Below, one piece after another: positions 1 to 7,112 of a stretch of 14,077 nt of DNA. Source of the stretch: Candidatus Delongbacteria bacterium (GTDB lineage Bacteria; Delongbacteria; UBA4055); NCBI GenBank assembly GCA_016938535.1, contig JAFGUL010000051.1, positions 1-14,077 of the forward strand. Direction: 5' to 3'. The stretch's first letter is position 1, and every line of letters starts with the position of its first letter. Under the pieces are notes generated by a model. That model was not told the DNA's origin and made no database searches. It was given only the letters and a program-made list of their open reading frames with translations. The translations under genes and the position numbers were made by a program.

Positions 1-1
1 A

Positions 2-502
2 ATGTCCCTGTGGATCGCTGAAAAAGGGTTTGAAGTATATGGAATTGATATCTCTCCGACCGCAATAGATTGGGCGAAGGAAAAAGCTGCTGATTTAAAT
101 CTTAAGGCTGATTTTAGATTGGGCAGCGTTCTTGACCTAAGTGAATTTCCTGACGATTATTTCAATTTTATTCTTGACGGTCACTGCCTGCATTGTATAA
201 TCGGAGATGACAGACAAACGTTTTTAACTGAAGCTTTTCGCGTGCTGAAGCCGAACGGTTTTTTCTTTTCCGAAACGATGTGCGGAGAAGTGAGAGACCC
301 TGAGGTGAAAAAATGTTTCGATCCTGTTTCACGCTGTATGATAATAGACGGAATATCAGGCAGGTATATCGGGGAGCCAGAACATATATTGAAGGAAGTT
401 GCTCAAGCAGGTTTTGAAATTATTCGACACATAATAAGCCCTGATCCTGATGCTCAGGATGACTTGAGAGTTCATGCGACAAAAGCTAAATCAGAAGAAT
501 AA
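2..502 (+). CDS. Class I SAM-dependent methyltransferase, 5' partial
   Basis: This is the 3' portion of a Rossmann-fold methyltransferase; the true start lies left of the window. The visible protein begins with SLWIAEKGFEVYGIDIS, which is the helix after motif I followed by the motif II strand whose acidic residue (D in GIDIS) normally binds the ribose of SAM. The glycine-rich motif I that should precede it is missing because of the window edge, so the ATG at position 2 is probably an internal Met. Later landmarks are LDLSEFPDDYFNFILD (motif IV region) and EAFRVLKPNGFFF (motif VI region, the usual LKPGG-type turn). The substrate cannot be told. The last codons (LRVHATKAKSEE) are copied imperfectly at 2299-2336, beyond the toxin-antitoxin genes, so the present 3' end may have been supplied by an insertion. 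Confidence 0.85.
   Translation: MSLWIAEKGFEVYGIDISPTAIDWAKEKAADLNLKADFRLGSVLDLSEFPDDYFNFILDGHCLHCIIGDDRQTFLTEAFRVLKPNGFFFSETMCGEVRDPEVKKCFDPVSRCMIIDGISGRYIGEPEHILKEVAQAGFEIIRHIISPDPDAQDDLRVHATKAKSEE
464..500 (+). repeat. Left copy of imperfect direct repeat (methyltransferase 3' end)
   Basis: These roughly 37 bases include a perfect 14-base core, TTCATGCGACAAAA (471-484), that recurs at 2306-2319. The flanks also match: TTGAG on the left, and an AATCAGAA-type stretch on the right after a one-base indel. This copy encodes the last residues of the methyltransferase. Similarity stops at about 500, just before the stop codon. Together with the right copy it brackets the AbiE gene pair. Confidence 0.8.
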
Positions 503-525
503 CAAGAATTCTACCGATGAAAGAC

Positions 526-554
526 TTGCTTTTTAAAATAAATTAGTTTATATT
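526..554 (+). promoter_or_regulatory. Candidate promoter of the AbiE operon
   Basis: TTGCTT (526-531) and TATATT (549-554) are separated by 17 bases, matching sigma-70 spacing, and lie about 50 bases upstream of the AbiEi start. Downstream, TTATAT and ATATAA (582-587 and 595-600) form a small inverted repeat with a GGAG element in its loop. That GGAG is 15 bases from the ATG, which is rather far for a strong ribosome site. AbiEi proteins generally repress their own promoter through inverted repeats, so this region is the likely operator zone, although no convincing long palindrome was found. Confidence 0.45.
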
Positions 555-606
555 ATTCACTGAGAATATACTTATGGTCAATTATATGGAGAAAATATAA
601 ACATAA

Positions 607-1365
607 ATGACTAAGATAAAAAATCTAATATCAAAATCAAAGAAAGGGATGATACTAACTTCAGTATTTCTGAAGAATGAGGGAATAAGTCCGGATCTTG
701 TTAAAAAATATCTGAATAGTGGGTGGCTTGATAAAGTTGGAAATCAAGCCTATATACTTCAAGGCGACCAAGTCGATATATTCAGCGCAACTTATTCGCT
801 CCAATCTCAACTTAAGAAAACCATAAGAGTGGGCGGCAAATCAGCATTGTCGTATCTGGGATACGCACATTTTCTCGCTCAGAGAACAGAGAAGATTTAT
901 CTTTTTGGAAAACCCGAAGACAAACTTCCGGTTTGGTTTAAAAGATATGAATGGGACCAGGAATATATATATCAGTCACCAAATTTGTTTAATATAGATT
1001 TAAAACCGTTTTTTAATGAATATACTCTTAATGGAATAACTGCAAGTATTTCCGGGGCAGAATTGGCTATGTTTGAGATGCTTTACCTTGTTCCTTCTTC
1101 CCAAACTTTTCAGGAATCGTTTTTAATAGTCGAAAATCTTAGAACTTTAAGGTCAGATGTTCTACAGGTGCTTCTTGAAAACTGTAATTCTGTAAAAGTT
1201 AAGCGGCTTGCGATGTATATGCTCGAAGAAAATGAACAATCCTACTTCAAAAAACTCGATTTGTCAAAGATAGATCTTGGAAGCGGCAATAGAGTTATAG
1301 AAATGGGCGGAATACTTGATAAAAAATATAAAATAACCGTGCCTAGAGATTTAAATGATAGATAA
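607..1365 (+). CDS. abiEi: AbiEi-like antitoxin / transcriptional repressor of a type IV toxin-antitoxin pair
   Basis: This 252-residue protein is probably the antitoxin of an AbiE system. In studied AbiE systems AbiEi represses the operon through an N-terminal winged helix and counters the toxin without stable binding. Residues about 1-60 read as a small winged helix: a helix-rich start, then GISPDLVKKYLNSGWLDKVGNQAYIL, where the recognition helix is followed by a beta wing. The following part (VGGKSALSYLGYAHFLAQ, then a beta-rich block with KLPVWFKRY) and the helical C-terminal half match the general AbiEi C-terminal layout. The strongest support is the neighbour: the next gene overlaps it by 11 bases and encodes an AbiEii-type nucleotidyltransferase. 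The ATG at 607 has only a weak, distant GGAG. Assignment rests on recognised sequence character and context, not a database search. Confidence 0.8.
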   Translation: MTKIKNLISKSKKGMILTSVFLKNEGISPDLVKKYLNSGWLDKVGNQAYILQGDQVDIFSATYSLQSQLKKTIRVGGKSALSYLGYAHFLAQRTEKIYLFGKPEDKLPVWFKRYEWDQEYIYQSPNLFNIDLKPFFNEYTLNGITASISGAELAMFEMLYLVPSSQTFQESFLIVENLRTLRSDVLQVLLENCNSVKVKRLAMYMLEENEQSYFKKLDLSKIDLGSGNRVIEMGGILDKKYKITVPRDLNDR

Positions 1366-2302
1366 TAAGTCATATTTGAAGCAATCTGAATTGCTGATTG
1401 ATGTACTGCCTTTTTTATATAAAGAGAATGATTTTGCTCTTAAAGGCGGAACAGCTATTAACTTTTTCATACGGAATATGCCCAGATTGTCCATTGATAT
1501 TGACATCGTTTACCTGTCCATAAACGAAAGGGTAAAAGCCCTTAATGAGATAAGTGATATGCTTGAAAGGCTTTCATTTAGTCTTAAAAAGAGTAACCCG
1601 CTATTTAAAACTGAGCTAAAAAAAAACAATAGCTTAAATTTGAAGCTTTTTGTTGTTTCTGAAAATGTTATTGTGAAAATTGAGCCTAATACAACGCTTA
1701 GAGGTTCAGTGTTTCCTTCTCAGCATTTAAGTTTATGCGAGAAAGCGAAAAATAAATTTAAAAAAGATGTTATCGTTTATTCTCTTTCAACCCCAGACAT
1801 TTATGGCGGAAAGATATGCGCTGCTCTCGACAGACAGCATCCGAGGGATCTGTTCGATATCAAACTGCTCATGGAAAATGAAAGCATAACCGAAAGTATC
1901 AGAAAAGCATTTATAGTTTATCTTCTGAGCCATCCGAGACCTGTTTTAGAAATGTTAAATCCGAATTTTCACGATATTAAGGCTGTATTTGATAAAGAAT
2001 TTGTCGGTATGACAGACGAAGATATTTCATGCGAAGAGCTGATTAAAACCCGAGAAAATCTTTTAGCTGTAATTCAGAAAAATGTAACCGATAAAGAGAA
2101 AGAATTCCTGATAAGCTTCAAATCAGGCTATCCTAGATGGGATTTGTTTGAACCGTATGAAGAATATGATCCGGTTTTCAATATTGACAGAATAATATCT
2201 CTCCCTTCGATCAAGTGGAAATTATTGAATATTCAGAAAATGGATAAAAGGAAACACCAAACAGCCTTAAACGATCTTGAAAAATTCCTGAACGGAATTT
2301 GA
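1355..2302 (+). CDS. abiEii: AbiEii-like nucleotidyltransferase toxin
   Basis: This 315-residue protein belongs to the DNA polymerase-beta-type nucleotidyltransferases (AbiEii/AbiGii toxin family). Motif I is seen as LKGGTAINFF (G31, G32) followed by SIDIDIVYL, with D48 and D50 as the metal-binding DxD pair. The family's downstream motif appears as GGKICAALDRQHPRDLFDI, with K153, R160, R164-D165 and D168. Characterised relatives cause reversible growth arrest by transferring nucleotides, and some (MenT) modify tRNA acceptor ends; the target here is unknown. Length fits the family at about 300 residues. The ATG lies inside the end of the antitoxin gene, so translation is probably coupled. All catalytic residues appear intact, so the toxin is likely active. 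The 3' end carries a 7-base inverted repeat and abuts the right direct repeat; the gene converges on the minus-strand operon with a 24-base gap. Confidence 0.88.
   Translation: MIDNKSYLKQSELLIDVLPFLYKENDFALKGGTAINFFIRNMPRLSIDIDIVYLSINERVKALNEISDMLERLSFSLKKSNPLFKTELKKNNSLNLKLFVVSENVIVKIEPNTTLRGSVFPSQHLSLCEKAKNKFKKDVIVYSLSTPDIYGGKICAALDRQHPRDLFDIKLLMENESITESIRKAFIVYLLSHPRPVLEMLNPNFHDIKAVFDKEFVGMTDEDISCEELIKTRENLLAVIQKNVTDKEKEFLISFKSGYPRWDLFEPYEEYDPVFNIDRIISLPSIKWKLLNIQKMDKRKHQTALNDLEKFLNGI
2282..2300 (-). terminator. Weak candidate terminator of the minus-strand operon
   Basis: AAATTCC (2282-2288) and GGAATTT (2294-2300) form a perfect 7-base stem with a 5-base loop. Read on the minus strand, the stem runs into a five-T run (GGAATTTTTC), about 26 bases past the phosphatase stop codon. 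The stem is AT-rich and the T run partly belongs to it, so it would be weak. On the plus strand no T run follows. It sits inside the last codons of the toxin gene and may be coincidental. Confidence 0.3.
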
Positions 2303-2336
2303 GGATTCATGCGACAAAATACTCAATCAGAAAAAT
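2299..2336 (+). repeat. Right copy of imperfect direct repeat (methyltransferase 3' end remnant)
   Basis: This copy matches 464-500 with a perfect 14-base core at 2306-2319 and a one-base insertion near 2320. Read in the methyltransferase frame it gives LRIHATKYSIRKI then a stop, against LRVHATKAKSEE then a stop in the left copy, so it looks like a displaced or divergent 3' end of the same gene. It overlaps the stop codon of the phosphatase gene on the other strand (2327-2329). This suggests that the methyltransferase and phosphatase genes converged directly before the AbiE segment arrived. Confidence 0.78.
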
Positions 2337-3487
2337 TTGATCTCTGTTTTTTTCAGGTATTTGCGCTCGAGGAGTTCAGCTATGTCTTTTATGAGCTGTA
2401 TCCTCATTTTATACTGAAGATCGAAATGGTATTCGTTGGAAGATCCGCCTGTTAAGAATTTTATTGAATCTGAATTGAGTATGTGTCTGACTATTCTTTC
2501 GGCCGCCCCGTCCTTTACGGGATCCAATGAATCATCTCTTAATATTCTCTCTGCGCGTGAGAGGGTCATTACACCTTCCGTGACTAGATCTACATTTTCG
2601 AGTATGCTGATCGGGGGTAGTCCGTCGTTGAGGCTGTACATTTTATCTTTGAACTTAAGCTCAAGCTCTCTTGCGATGATCTCGGAAGTGGTTCCGCCTG
2701 CGATTATTCTTTTTCCGGAGAAGTTCTTAAATTCCTGGGCATAGGCGAAATCTTTTTCTTTGGACACCGGAGCGCCGGAACAGATTAGCAGTTCTCTCGG
2801 CTCTCTAAAATGAATTGTGATCGCGCTAGCATCGTCTTTGAGCGTAAATCTGTCGTTCATTTCAGATTTGTTCACGAGTTTTTCCGACAGGTTCGCTGCG
2901 GAAATATCAGGATCGTCGCTTAGAGTTTTGAGAATGTATTTTTCCGCTCCGTCTCTCCCCCACTCTCCGCCGAATCCCAGACCGGACTGCGATATTCCGT
3001 CCGTGAATCCTATTATTCTGTCTCCCCTGACCGGCTTTAATGTAGCCGTGTAAATTCTCTTTCCCTTGTGATTTTCTGAAGTTAATTCGGTATAATCCCA
3101 TCCCGGATCGAACAGGTCTCCTTCCCTTATGATGACAGGCAGAGGACTGTCGTAAACTATCATGTTAACGTTCTTACCGTCTTCGATATCAGCTATAAAA
3201 AATGTCGAGTAACTGACTTTTCTTTCGCTGCATTCGGGCAGGATGTTCATTATAAGTTCGGATGCGTCCGATATGTTTTTATACTCAGCTATAAAATTTA
3301 TAGCCATTGATGCTGTGAGACCCGCAAGAACATTTGCCTTGATACCGCTTCCCATACCGTCCGAAAGAACAGCGATCTTCCTGTTTTCCTGAGTGATATG
3401 TTTTTTTAGAATTACATCGCCGAAAGAATTCTGACCGTTCTTCTGCTTCTGAAAGTGCCCGATATCCGTGAATACTTTATTTTTCAT
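2327..3487 (-). CDS. SpoIIE/PP2C-type serine phosphatase, redox-operon associated
   Basis: This 386-residue cytoplasmic protein has an N-terminal PP2C/SpoIIE domain (about 1-228). Metal-binding motifs are visible: LSDGMGSG (D43-G44), GFTDGIS (D163) and LKDDAS (D218-D219). This family removes phosphate from Ser/Thr, often on anti-sigma antagonists or partner regulators. Residues about 229-386 form an extra C-terminal domain (starting near LLICSGAP, with IIAGGTTSEIIARELE) that I do not recognise as a named domain. I recall similar two-part proteins beside HydB/HydC-type genes in clostridial hydrogenase loci. It is the last gene of the operon, and its ATG overlaps the end of the Fe-S/PAS gene by 11 bases, implying that the two work together. 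The phosphoprotein substrate is unknown. No anti-sigma or STAS partner is in the window. Confidence 0.85.
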   Translation of the reverse strand: MKNKVFTDIGHFQKQKNGQNSFGDVILKKHITQENRKIAVLSDGMGSGIKANVLAGLTASMAINFIAEYKNISDASELIMNILPECSERKVSYSTFFIADIEDGKNVNMIVYDSPLPVIIREGDLFDPGWDYTELTSENHKGKRIYTATLKPVRGDRIIGFTDGISQSGLGFGGEWGRDGAEKYILKTLSDDPDISAANLSEKLVNKSEMNDRFTLKDDASAITIHFREPRELLICSGAPVSKEKDFAYAQEFKNFSGKRIIAGGTTSEIIARELELKFKDKMYSLNDGLPPISILENVDLVTEGVMTLSRAERILRDDSLDPVKDGAAERIVRHILNSDSIKFLTGGSSNEYHFDLQYKMRIQLIKDIAELLERKYLKKTEIKFF

Positions 3488-4583
3488 CGTCTGACAGGAG
3501 TTTAATTACCGAACTTAAGACATTTTCGGTTTTGGAAGCGTTCTCTCCGAGAAGGTATGCGATCTTCTGAACCGTAGCGAGATTTTCTTTTATTACTTCT
3601 TCCGCCCTTCTTTTTACTTCTCCGGTCTTAATATCAGGCAGGGAAAGATCAAGAATAAGCGCTCCGGCAGTTTTCTTTTTTTCTATAGTAAAAATATTTA
3701 TTCTAAGTTTCTTTCCGTCCTGCTCAACATCTTTCGAATAGGATTCTTCTCCGCTTTGAATTAGAGAAGAGAACAGCTGATGTGAATCCATAATACTTTT
3801 AATGTCCGCACCTTTCAGGCCCGGATTGACTTCATCAACGCTTAAGATATCTTCTCCCATAAGCGATGCGAAGGCTCTGTTGGAATCAATTATCTTCAAA
3901 TTTTCATCTATTATCACAAAACCCGTGGGCATTTTCTTTAAAAGCGAGACGGAAAGTTCAGCCGTATCTTTTGCAACAGCCAGTTCTCTGACGAGATTCA
4001 CCCTGTCGGTAATGTCGAATATTATGCTTACGAAACCGGCGGGATCGCCTGCTCTGTCTGTAAAAATATCTTTGGACAGCTCAATAATGACCTGTTCTCC
4101 TAAATTGTTTTTCACTGTCGTCTCAACGACCTGCTTATTTTTACTTTTAAGAATGCTGTCATTCAACTGTTCATTGAGTTTATCGTAATCAGGATTATTC
4201 GAATATTCCGAAAGTTTTCTTCCTTTTATCTCGAACCTTTTTACTCCGGCAAGTTCCTCATAAGCCCTGTTGCAGCCGATAGCTCTGCCCGTAAGGTCCT
4301 CGTAAAGCACCGGCGCAGGCACCGCATCAAGAATCTCCTGGCTCAAAAACAGATTTTCTCTGAGCTCTTTCTCTTTCTTTTTGAACTTGTCTATTATCTT
4401 TTTTGAGAAAACCGTACACTTGGACGGCTTAGCCTTCCCGTCAAGCATCGCAACAGCAAACTCCCTGCATGTGTCGTAACCGCAGTCTTTACAGTCGATC
4501 TCGTCGGACTTATCGAATATTTCGATGTAGGTCAGTGCCTGTTTTATCTGGTTTTCCGAATATTTAGTTTTTTTATCTTCCAT
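3477..4583 (-). CDS. Sensor protein with N-terminal [4Fe-4S] domain and two PAS domains, no kinase
   Basis: This 368-residue soluble protein begins with an Fe-S module of the type found in RnfB and corrinoid Fe-S proteins: C31-x2-C34-G-x3-C39, then C56, within IDCKDCGYDTCREFAVAMLD. A charged helix (about 60-78) leads to a first PAS domain (about 79-195, ending in the typical GFVSIIFDITDR) and a second PAS-like domain (about 205-313). A short helical tail follows, with no histidine kinase, cyclase or other output domain. The likely role is sensing redox state or electron flow and passing it on by protein contact. The obvious candidate partner is the SpoIIE-type phosphatase, whose gene overlaps it. 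It starts 5 bases after the stop of the preceding receiver gene. The Fe-S cluster and its signal are inferred from cysteine spacing only. Confidence 0.85.
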   Translation of the reverse strand: MEDKKTKYSENQIKQALTYIEIFDKSDEIDCKDCGYDTCREFAVAMLDGKAKPSKCTVFSKKIIDKFKKKEKELRENLFLSQEILDAVPAPVLYEDLTGRAIGCNRAYEELAGVKRFEIKGRKLSEYSNNPDYDKLNEQLNDSILKSKNKQVVETTVKNNLGEQVIIELSKDIFTDRAGDPAGFVSIIFDITDRVNLVRELAVAKDTAELSVSLLKKMPTGFVIIDENLKIIDSNRAFASLMGEDILSVDEVNPGLKGADIKSIMDSHQLFSSLIQSGEESYSKDVEQDGKKLRINIFTIEKKKTAGALILDLSLPDIKTGEVKRRAEEVIKENLATVQKIAYLLGENASKTENVLSSVIKLLSDDEK

Positions 4584-4588
4584 AAGCT

Positions 4589-4957
4589 CTAATTTAACAA
4601 TATTTTTTCAACAAGTGAAGATAATTTTTCAAGATCGACAGGTTTTTGCAGAACGGCTTTGACATTTGGTATGTCTATATCGAATATCTCCTGGCCCGCT
4701 TTTGCTATAGATGATGTTATTATTACCGGGATCCTTACTTTTTCGTCCAAAAGCTGCTGGGCGAACACGAATCCTTCATCAGGCTGTTCCATCATTACAT
4801 CGAGAATTATCAGGTCAGGCTGAAAAGATTCGATCTCGATCCTGCCTTTTGTAGAATTATAGCTGGATCTGACCTCATAGCCTCTGCTTTGAAAAAAAGC
4901 GCTGTATGCGGTCGTTATATCGGGATCATCGTCAATTATAAGTATTTTTTTGGACAT
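4589..4957 (-). CDS. Stand-alone response regulator receiver protein (second of operon)
   Basis: This 122-residue single-domain receiver has the acidic pocket D9-D11 (IIDDDPD), phosphoacceptor D53 (ILDVMMEQPD), S82-S83 (TSSIAKA) and K105 (LQKPVD). There is no output domain. An in-frame start 15 codons upstream (5002) exists, but the ATG at 4957 is preferred: GGAGG sits about 6 bases before it, inside the last codons of the Rex fusion gene, the gap is 1 base, and the fold begins at once with KKILIIDDD. The resulting 122-residue length equals that of the receiver starting at 11641. It shares with that protein, and with the Rex-linked receiver, an unusual MMExPDxGF and SSIAxA signature. It may act as a phosphate shuttle, as a sink, or by protein contact. 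Confidence 0.88.
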   Translation of the reverse strand: MSKKILIIDDDPDITTAYSAFFQSRGYEVRSSYNSTKGRIEIESFQPDLIILDVMMEQPDEGFVFAQQLLDEKVRIPVIITSSIAKAGQEIFDIDIPNVKAVLQKPVDLEKLSSLVEKILLN

Positions 4958-4958
4958 T

Positions 4959-5972
4959 TTATGCCTCCAGATATTTTCTGATTTTAGTAATAAGTTCGTC
5001 AAGATCGACCGGTTTCTGAAGTATCGTTTTTATATTAAGCTGATTGACATCAAGAATATTCGCGGTCGCTCTGGCTATAGATGAACATAAGATAACAGGT
5101 ATGGACAATCCTTTCTCCCGAAGTTCATTAAGAAATATAAACCCCGAGTCCGGTTTCTCCATCATAATATCGAGAACAATAAGGTCAGGCTGTTCCTTTT
5201 TGACCATTTTCATTCCGTCCTCTCCGTTCTGAGCATAAGAGACACTGAACCCGCTCGCTTCCATCATAGCCTTGTAAGAATTAACTATATCGATATCATC
5301 ATCTACTATCATAACTGACGGTTGAGCGTTGTTTTTGCGTCTGCTGCTGTCTCTGATTATCTTTGCGAAATACGAAGCTTTCTCAATTGATGTTGTTATA
5401 TCCGTCTGCTCAAGGAATACTTTTTCGGGCAGATTCAGAGGTGTTGTAGTAAAATTAACAATTGAAATTATGCCTGAGGAAACCATTTCATCTGCAATGA
5501 CCTTTGCGCTTTTACCTGATGTTGAAATTATTCCGATAGTAATCCCCTGCCTGCTTATTATTTCGTTGAGAACGCTTACATGATAGCAGGGAATCCCGTT
5601 GAAAGTTTTACCGACGATCTTCTGATCTATGTCAAAAAGAGCTGTAATAGTCAGTTTCTCGCTTTTATCGGAGAAAAAATTCACCAGAGCTTTGCCGAGA
5701 TTACCGACGCCGACGATACAAATCTTCATGCCTTCCTTCGAATCAAGGATGCTGTCCATGCTTTTGAGCACGCCCTTTATTTCGTAGCCTTTCCGGTTGT
5801 TTCCCGAGTACCCTATATACATGAGATCTCTTCTGACCTGAACAGATGTAACATTCGCCATCAGAGCAAGATCGTGAGAATAAAAAAATTCAGTTTTTTT
5901 GGCCTGTAGTCTCCTGATAAGCCGTCTGTAAACGCAAAGCCTTTCGACCGTTCTTTCGTTGATAGTTTCCAT
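4959..5972 (-). CDS. rex: Rex redox-sensing repressor fused to a C-terminal receiver domain
   Basis: Residues 1 to about 205 are a complete Rex. The winged helix contains VTSVQVRRDLMYIGYSG, closely matching the conserved QVRKDL recognition helix. A Rossmann domain follows with the NAD(H)-binding loop G88-V-G90-N-L-G93, then ALFDID, the IPCYHV segment and the C-terminal swapping helix. After a short polar linker (about 206-218), residues 219-337 form a full receiver: D224-D226, phosphoacceptor D268, S297-S298 and K320. Ordinary Rex is about 210 residues and has no receiver. Rex represses fermentation and hydrogen genes until NADH builds up. Here phosphorylation could add a second input. The gene starts directly after the stop of the receiver-kinase gene (no gap), and a Rex-like palindrome lies on the operon promoter, so autoregulation is likely. 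The fusion is one uninterrupted frame. Confidence 0.9.
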   Translation of the reverse strand: METINERTVERLCVYRRLIRRLQAKKTEFFYSHDLALMANVTSVQVRRDLMYIGYSGNNRKGYEIKGVLKSMDSILDSKEGMKICIVGVGNLGKALVNFFSDKSEKLTITALFDIDQKIVGKTFNGIPCYHVSVLNEIISRQGITIGIISTSGKSAKVIADEMVSSGIISIVNFTTTPLNLPEKVFLEQTDITTSIEKASYFAKIIRDSSRRKNNAQPSVMIVDDDIDIVNSYKAMMEASGFSVSYAQNGEDGMKMVKKEQPDLIVLDIMMEKPDSGFIFLNELREKGLSIPVILCSSIARATANILDVNQLNIKTILQKPVDLDELITKIRKYLEA

Positions 5973-7100
5973 CTAATCTATTTCCTTCTTTTTTAAAACA
6001 ACTGTAAAAACGCTTCCTTCACCCTGCGTTGATCTAACATGAGTGCTTCCGCCGTAAAGCGAAACGATCTTCTTTACGGTTGACAGACCTATGCCGCTGC
6101 CTGAGATATTGACGGTTTCTTCGGTTTTGATCCTCGAAAATTCTTTAAAAAGTTTATCTGTGTCCTTTTCAGCTATACCTATTCCAGTATCCCCGACAGA
6201 AAATACTGTTTCATCCGGTCTGTTCTTAAGATTTACGGTAACTTTTCCTTCTTCCCTGTTGTATTTGATCGCATTCGAGATCAGATTGTTAGTGATGATG
6301 GCCAGTTCGGTAGCGTCAGCCGTTATCACTGTCTCATCCAGTTCGGTTTCGAGTTCAAGCCGTTTTTTCTTCAGATCTTCAGAAAAATTATCAAGCGTTT
6401 CTTTCACTATCTCATCGAACCGGACATATGCAAGTTCCCTTTTCTTTTCACCCGACTCGATCCTTGTAAGGTCGAGAAGATCGAAAATAAGTTTTTCCAT
6501 ATCCTTTATCCTAATCTGAGATCTGCTTATAAACTCGCTGTAAGCATTAATATTATCGCCTGCTATCTTTTTTTCCATCAGTTTAAGATAATTACTGACG
6601 GCAGCTATCGGTGATTTGAGTTCATGGGAAAGAACGGATATGAACTGGAATCTTATTTTCTTCTTTTCTTCTACGAGTCTTTTCGTGATTGAGCTCAGTA
6701 TTTGGTGCTTGACAGCTTTGAAGACCGAGTCTTTAAGTTCCTGAGGAGTAAATGGCTTGGTCACGAAATCGTATGCGCCGTTCTTAGTGGCTGTTATGGC
6801 TGTTTCTATTGAAGCGAACGCTGTTATCATTATAGTGATTATATTGATCTGAGAATCATGCAGAAGTTTCAACAGTTCTGTGCCGTTCATTCCGGGAAGC
6901 TGATTATCAAGAAGAAGAACACCGTAATTACCCTGTTTTATCATCTCGAATCCTTCTTCAGCAGTTTCGGCCGAATCGATCTCGAACGAATAGTCATCCT
7001 CAATGTAGCTGAGGCTTACGGTAAAATTCCTTAAAGCGCGCTTTACTGATTCTCTGATCCCCTCTTCGTCATCTATGACAAGTATTTTCATTTTTTCCAT
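5973..7100 (-). CDS. Hybrid protein: N-terminal receiver plus histidine kinase (cytoplasmic)
   Basis: This 375-residue soluble protein has a receiver at about 1-128: D10-D11, phosphoacceptor D65 (LLLDNQLPGMNG), T93 (MITAFAS) and K115 (VTKPF). This receiver is of the common NtrC-like type, unlike the three other receivers of the operon. A dimerisation/phosphoacceptor domain follows, with H159 in SVLSHELKSPIAAV, then an ATPase domain with N-box N272/N276 (NNLISNAIKYN), G1 box GDTGIGI (D304) and G2 box GSGIGLS. There is no membrane segment or PAS domain, so its input is probably phosphorylation of its own receiver, perhaps by the upstream membrane kinase. The ATG at 7100 is supported by GGAG 6 bases upstream. 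It starts 12 bases after the membrane kinase gene and abuts the Rex-receiver gene, a likely target. Confidence 0.9.
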   Translation of the reverse strand: MEKMKILVIDDEEGIRESVKRALRNFTVSLSYIEDDYSFEIDSAETAEEGFEMIKQGNYGVLLLDNQLPGMNGTELLKLLHDSQINIITIMITAFASIETAITATKNGAYDFVTKPFTPQELKDSVFKAVKHQILSSITKRLVEEKKKIRFQFISVLSHELKSPIAAVSNYLKLMEKKIAGDNINAYSEFISRSQIRIKDMEKLIFDLLDLTRIESGEKKRELAYVRFDEIVKETLDNFSEDLKKKRLELETELDETVITADATELAIITNNLISNAIKYNREEGKVTVNLKNRPDETVFSVGDTGIGIAEKDTDKLFKEFSRIKTEETVNISGSGIGLSTVKKIVSLYGGSTHVRSTQGEGSVFTVVLKKKEID

Positions 7101-7112
7101 TGCGGTCTCCGT

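Larger units (their letters stand above)
485..2298 (+). mobile_element. Candidate inserted AbiE toxin-antitoxin segment between direct repeats
   Basis: The segment between the two 14-base repeat cores holds only the AbiEi/AbiEii pair and its promoter. It appears more AT-rich than the minus-strand operon: sampled lines run near 23-32% GC, against 35-50% in the operon. The arrangement resembles a genomic-island insertion in which an incoming copy of a gene's 3' end restores the gene and the original end is displaced to the far side. No integrase, transposase or terminal inverted repeats are visible, so the mechanism is unknown and the mobile-element label is an inference. Confidence 0.45.

Noticed and set aside
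582..600. TTATAT/ATATAA inverted repeat around GGAG upstream of AbiEi as an RNA switch
   Set aside because: Only six A-T pairs in a very AT-rich region. It is too weak to claim, although an operator role is possible.
485..2298. Insertion sequence or integrative element with its own recombinase
   Set aside because: No transposase or integrase gene and no terminal inverted repeats are visible, so only the direct repeats support insertion.
2436..3053. Open frames on the plus strand opposite the phosphatase gene
   Set aside because: They have low-complexity Ser/Leu-rich translations, no motifs and no ribosome sites. The minus-strand gene has clear catalytic motifs.
4958..5002. Upstream in-frame start for the receiver gene, adding 15 residues
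   Set aside because: The extension overlaps the Rex-receiver gene, is not receiver-like, and lacks the good GGAGG spacing seen for the ATG at 4957.
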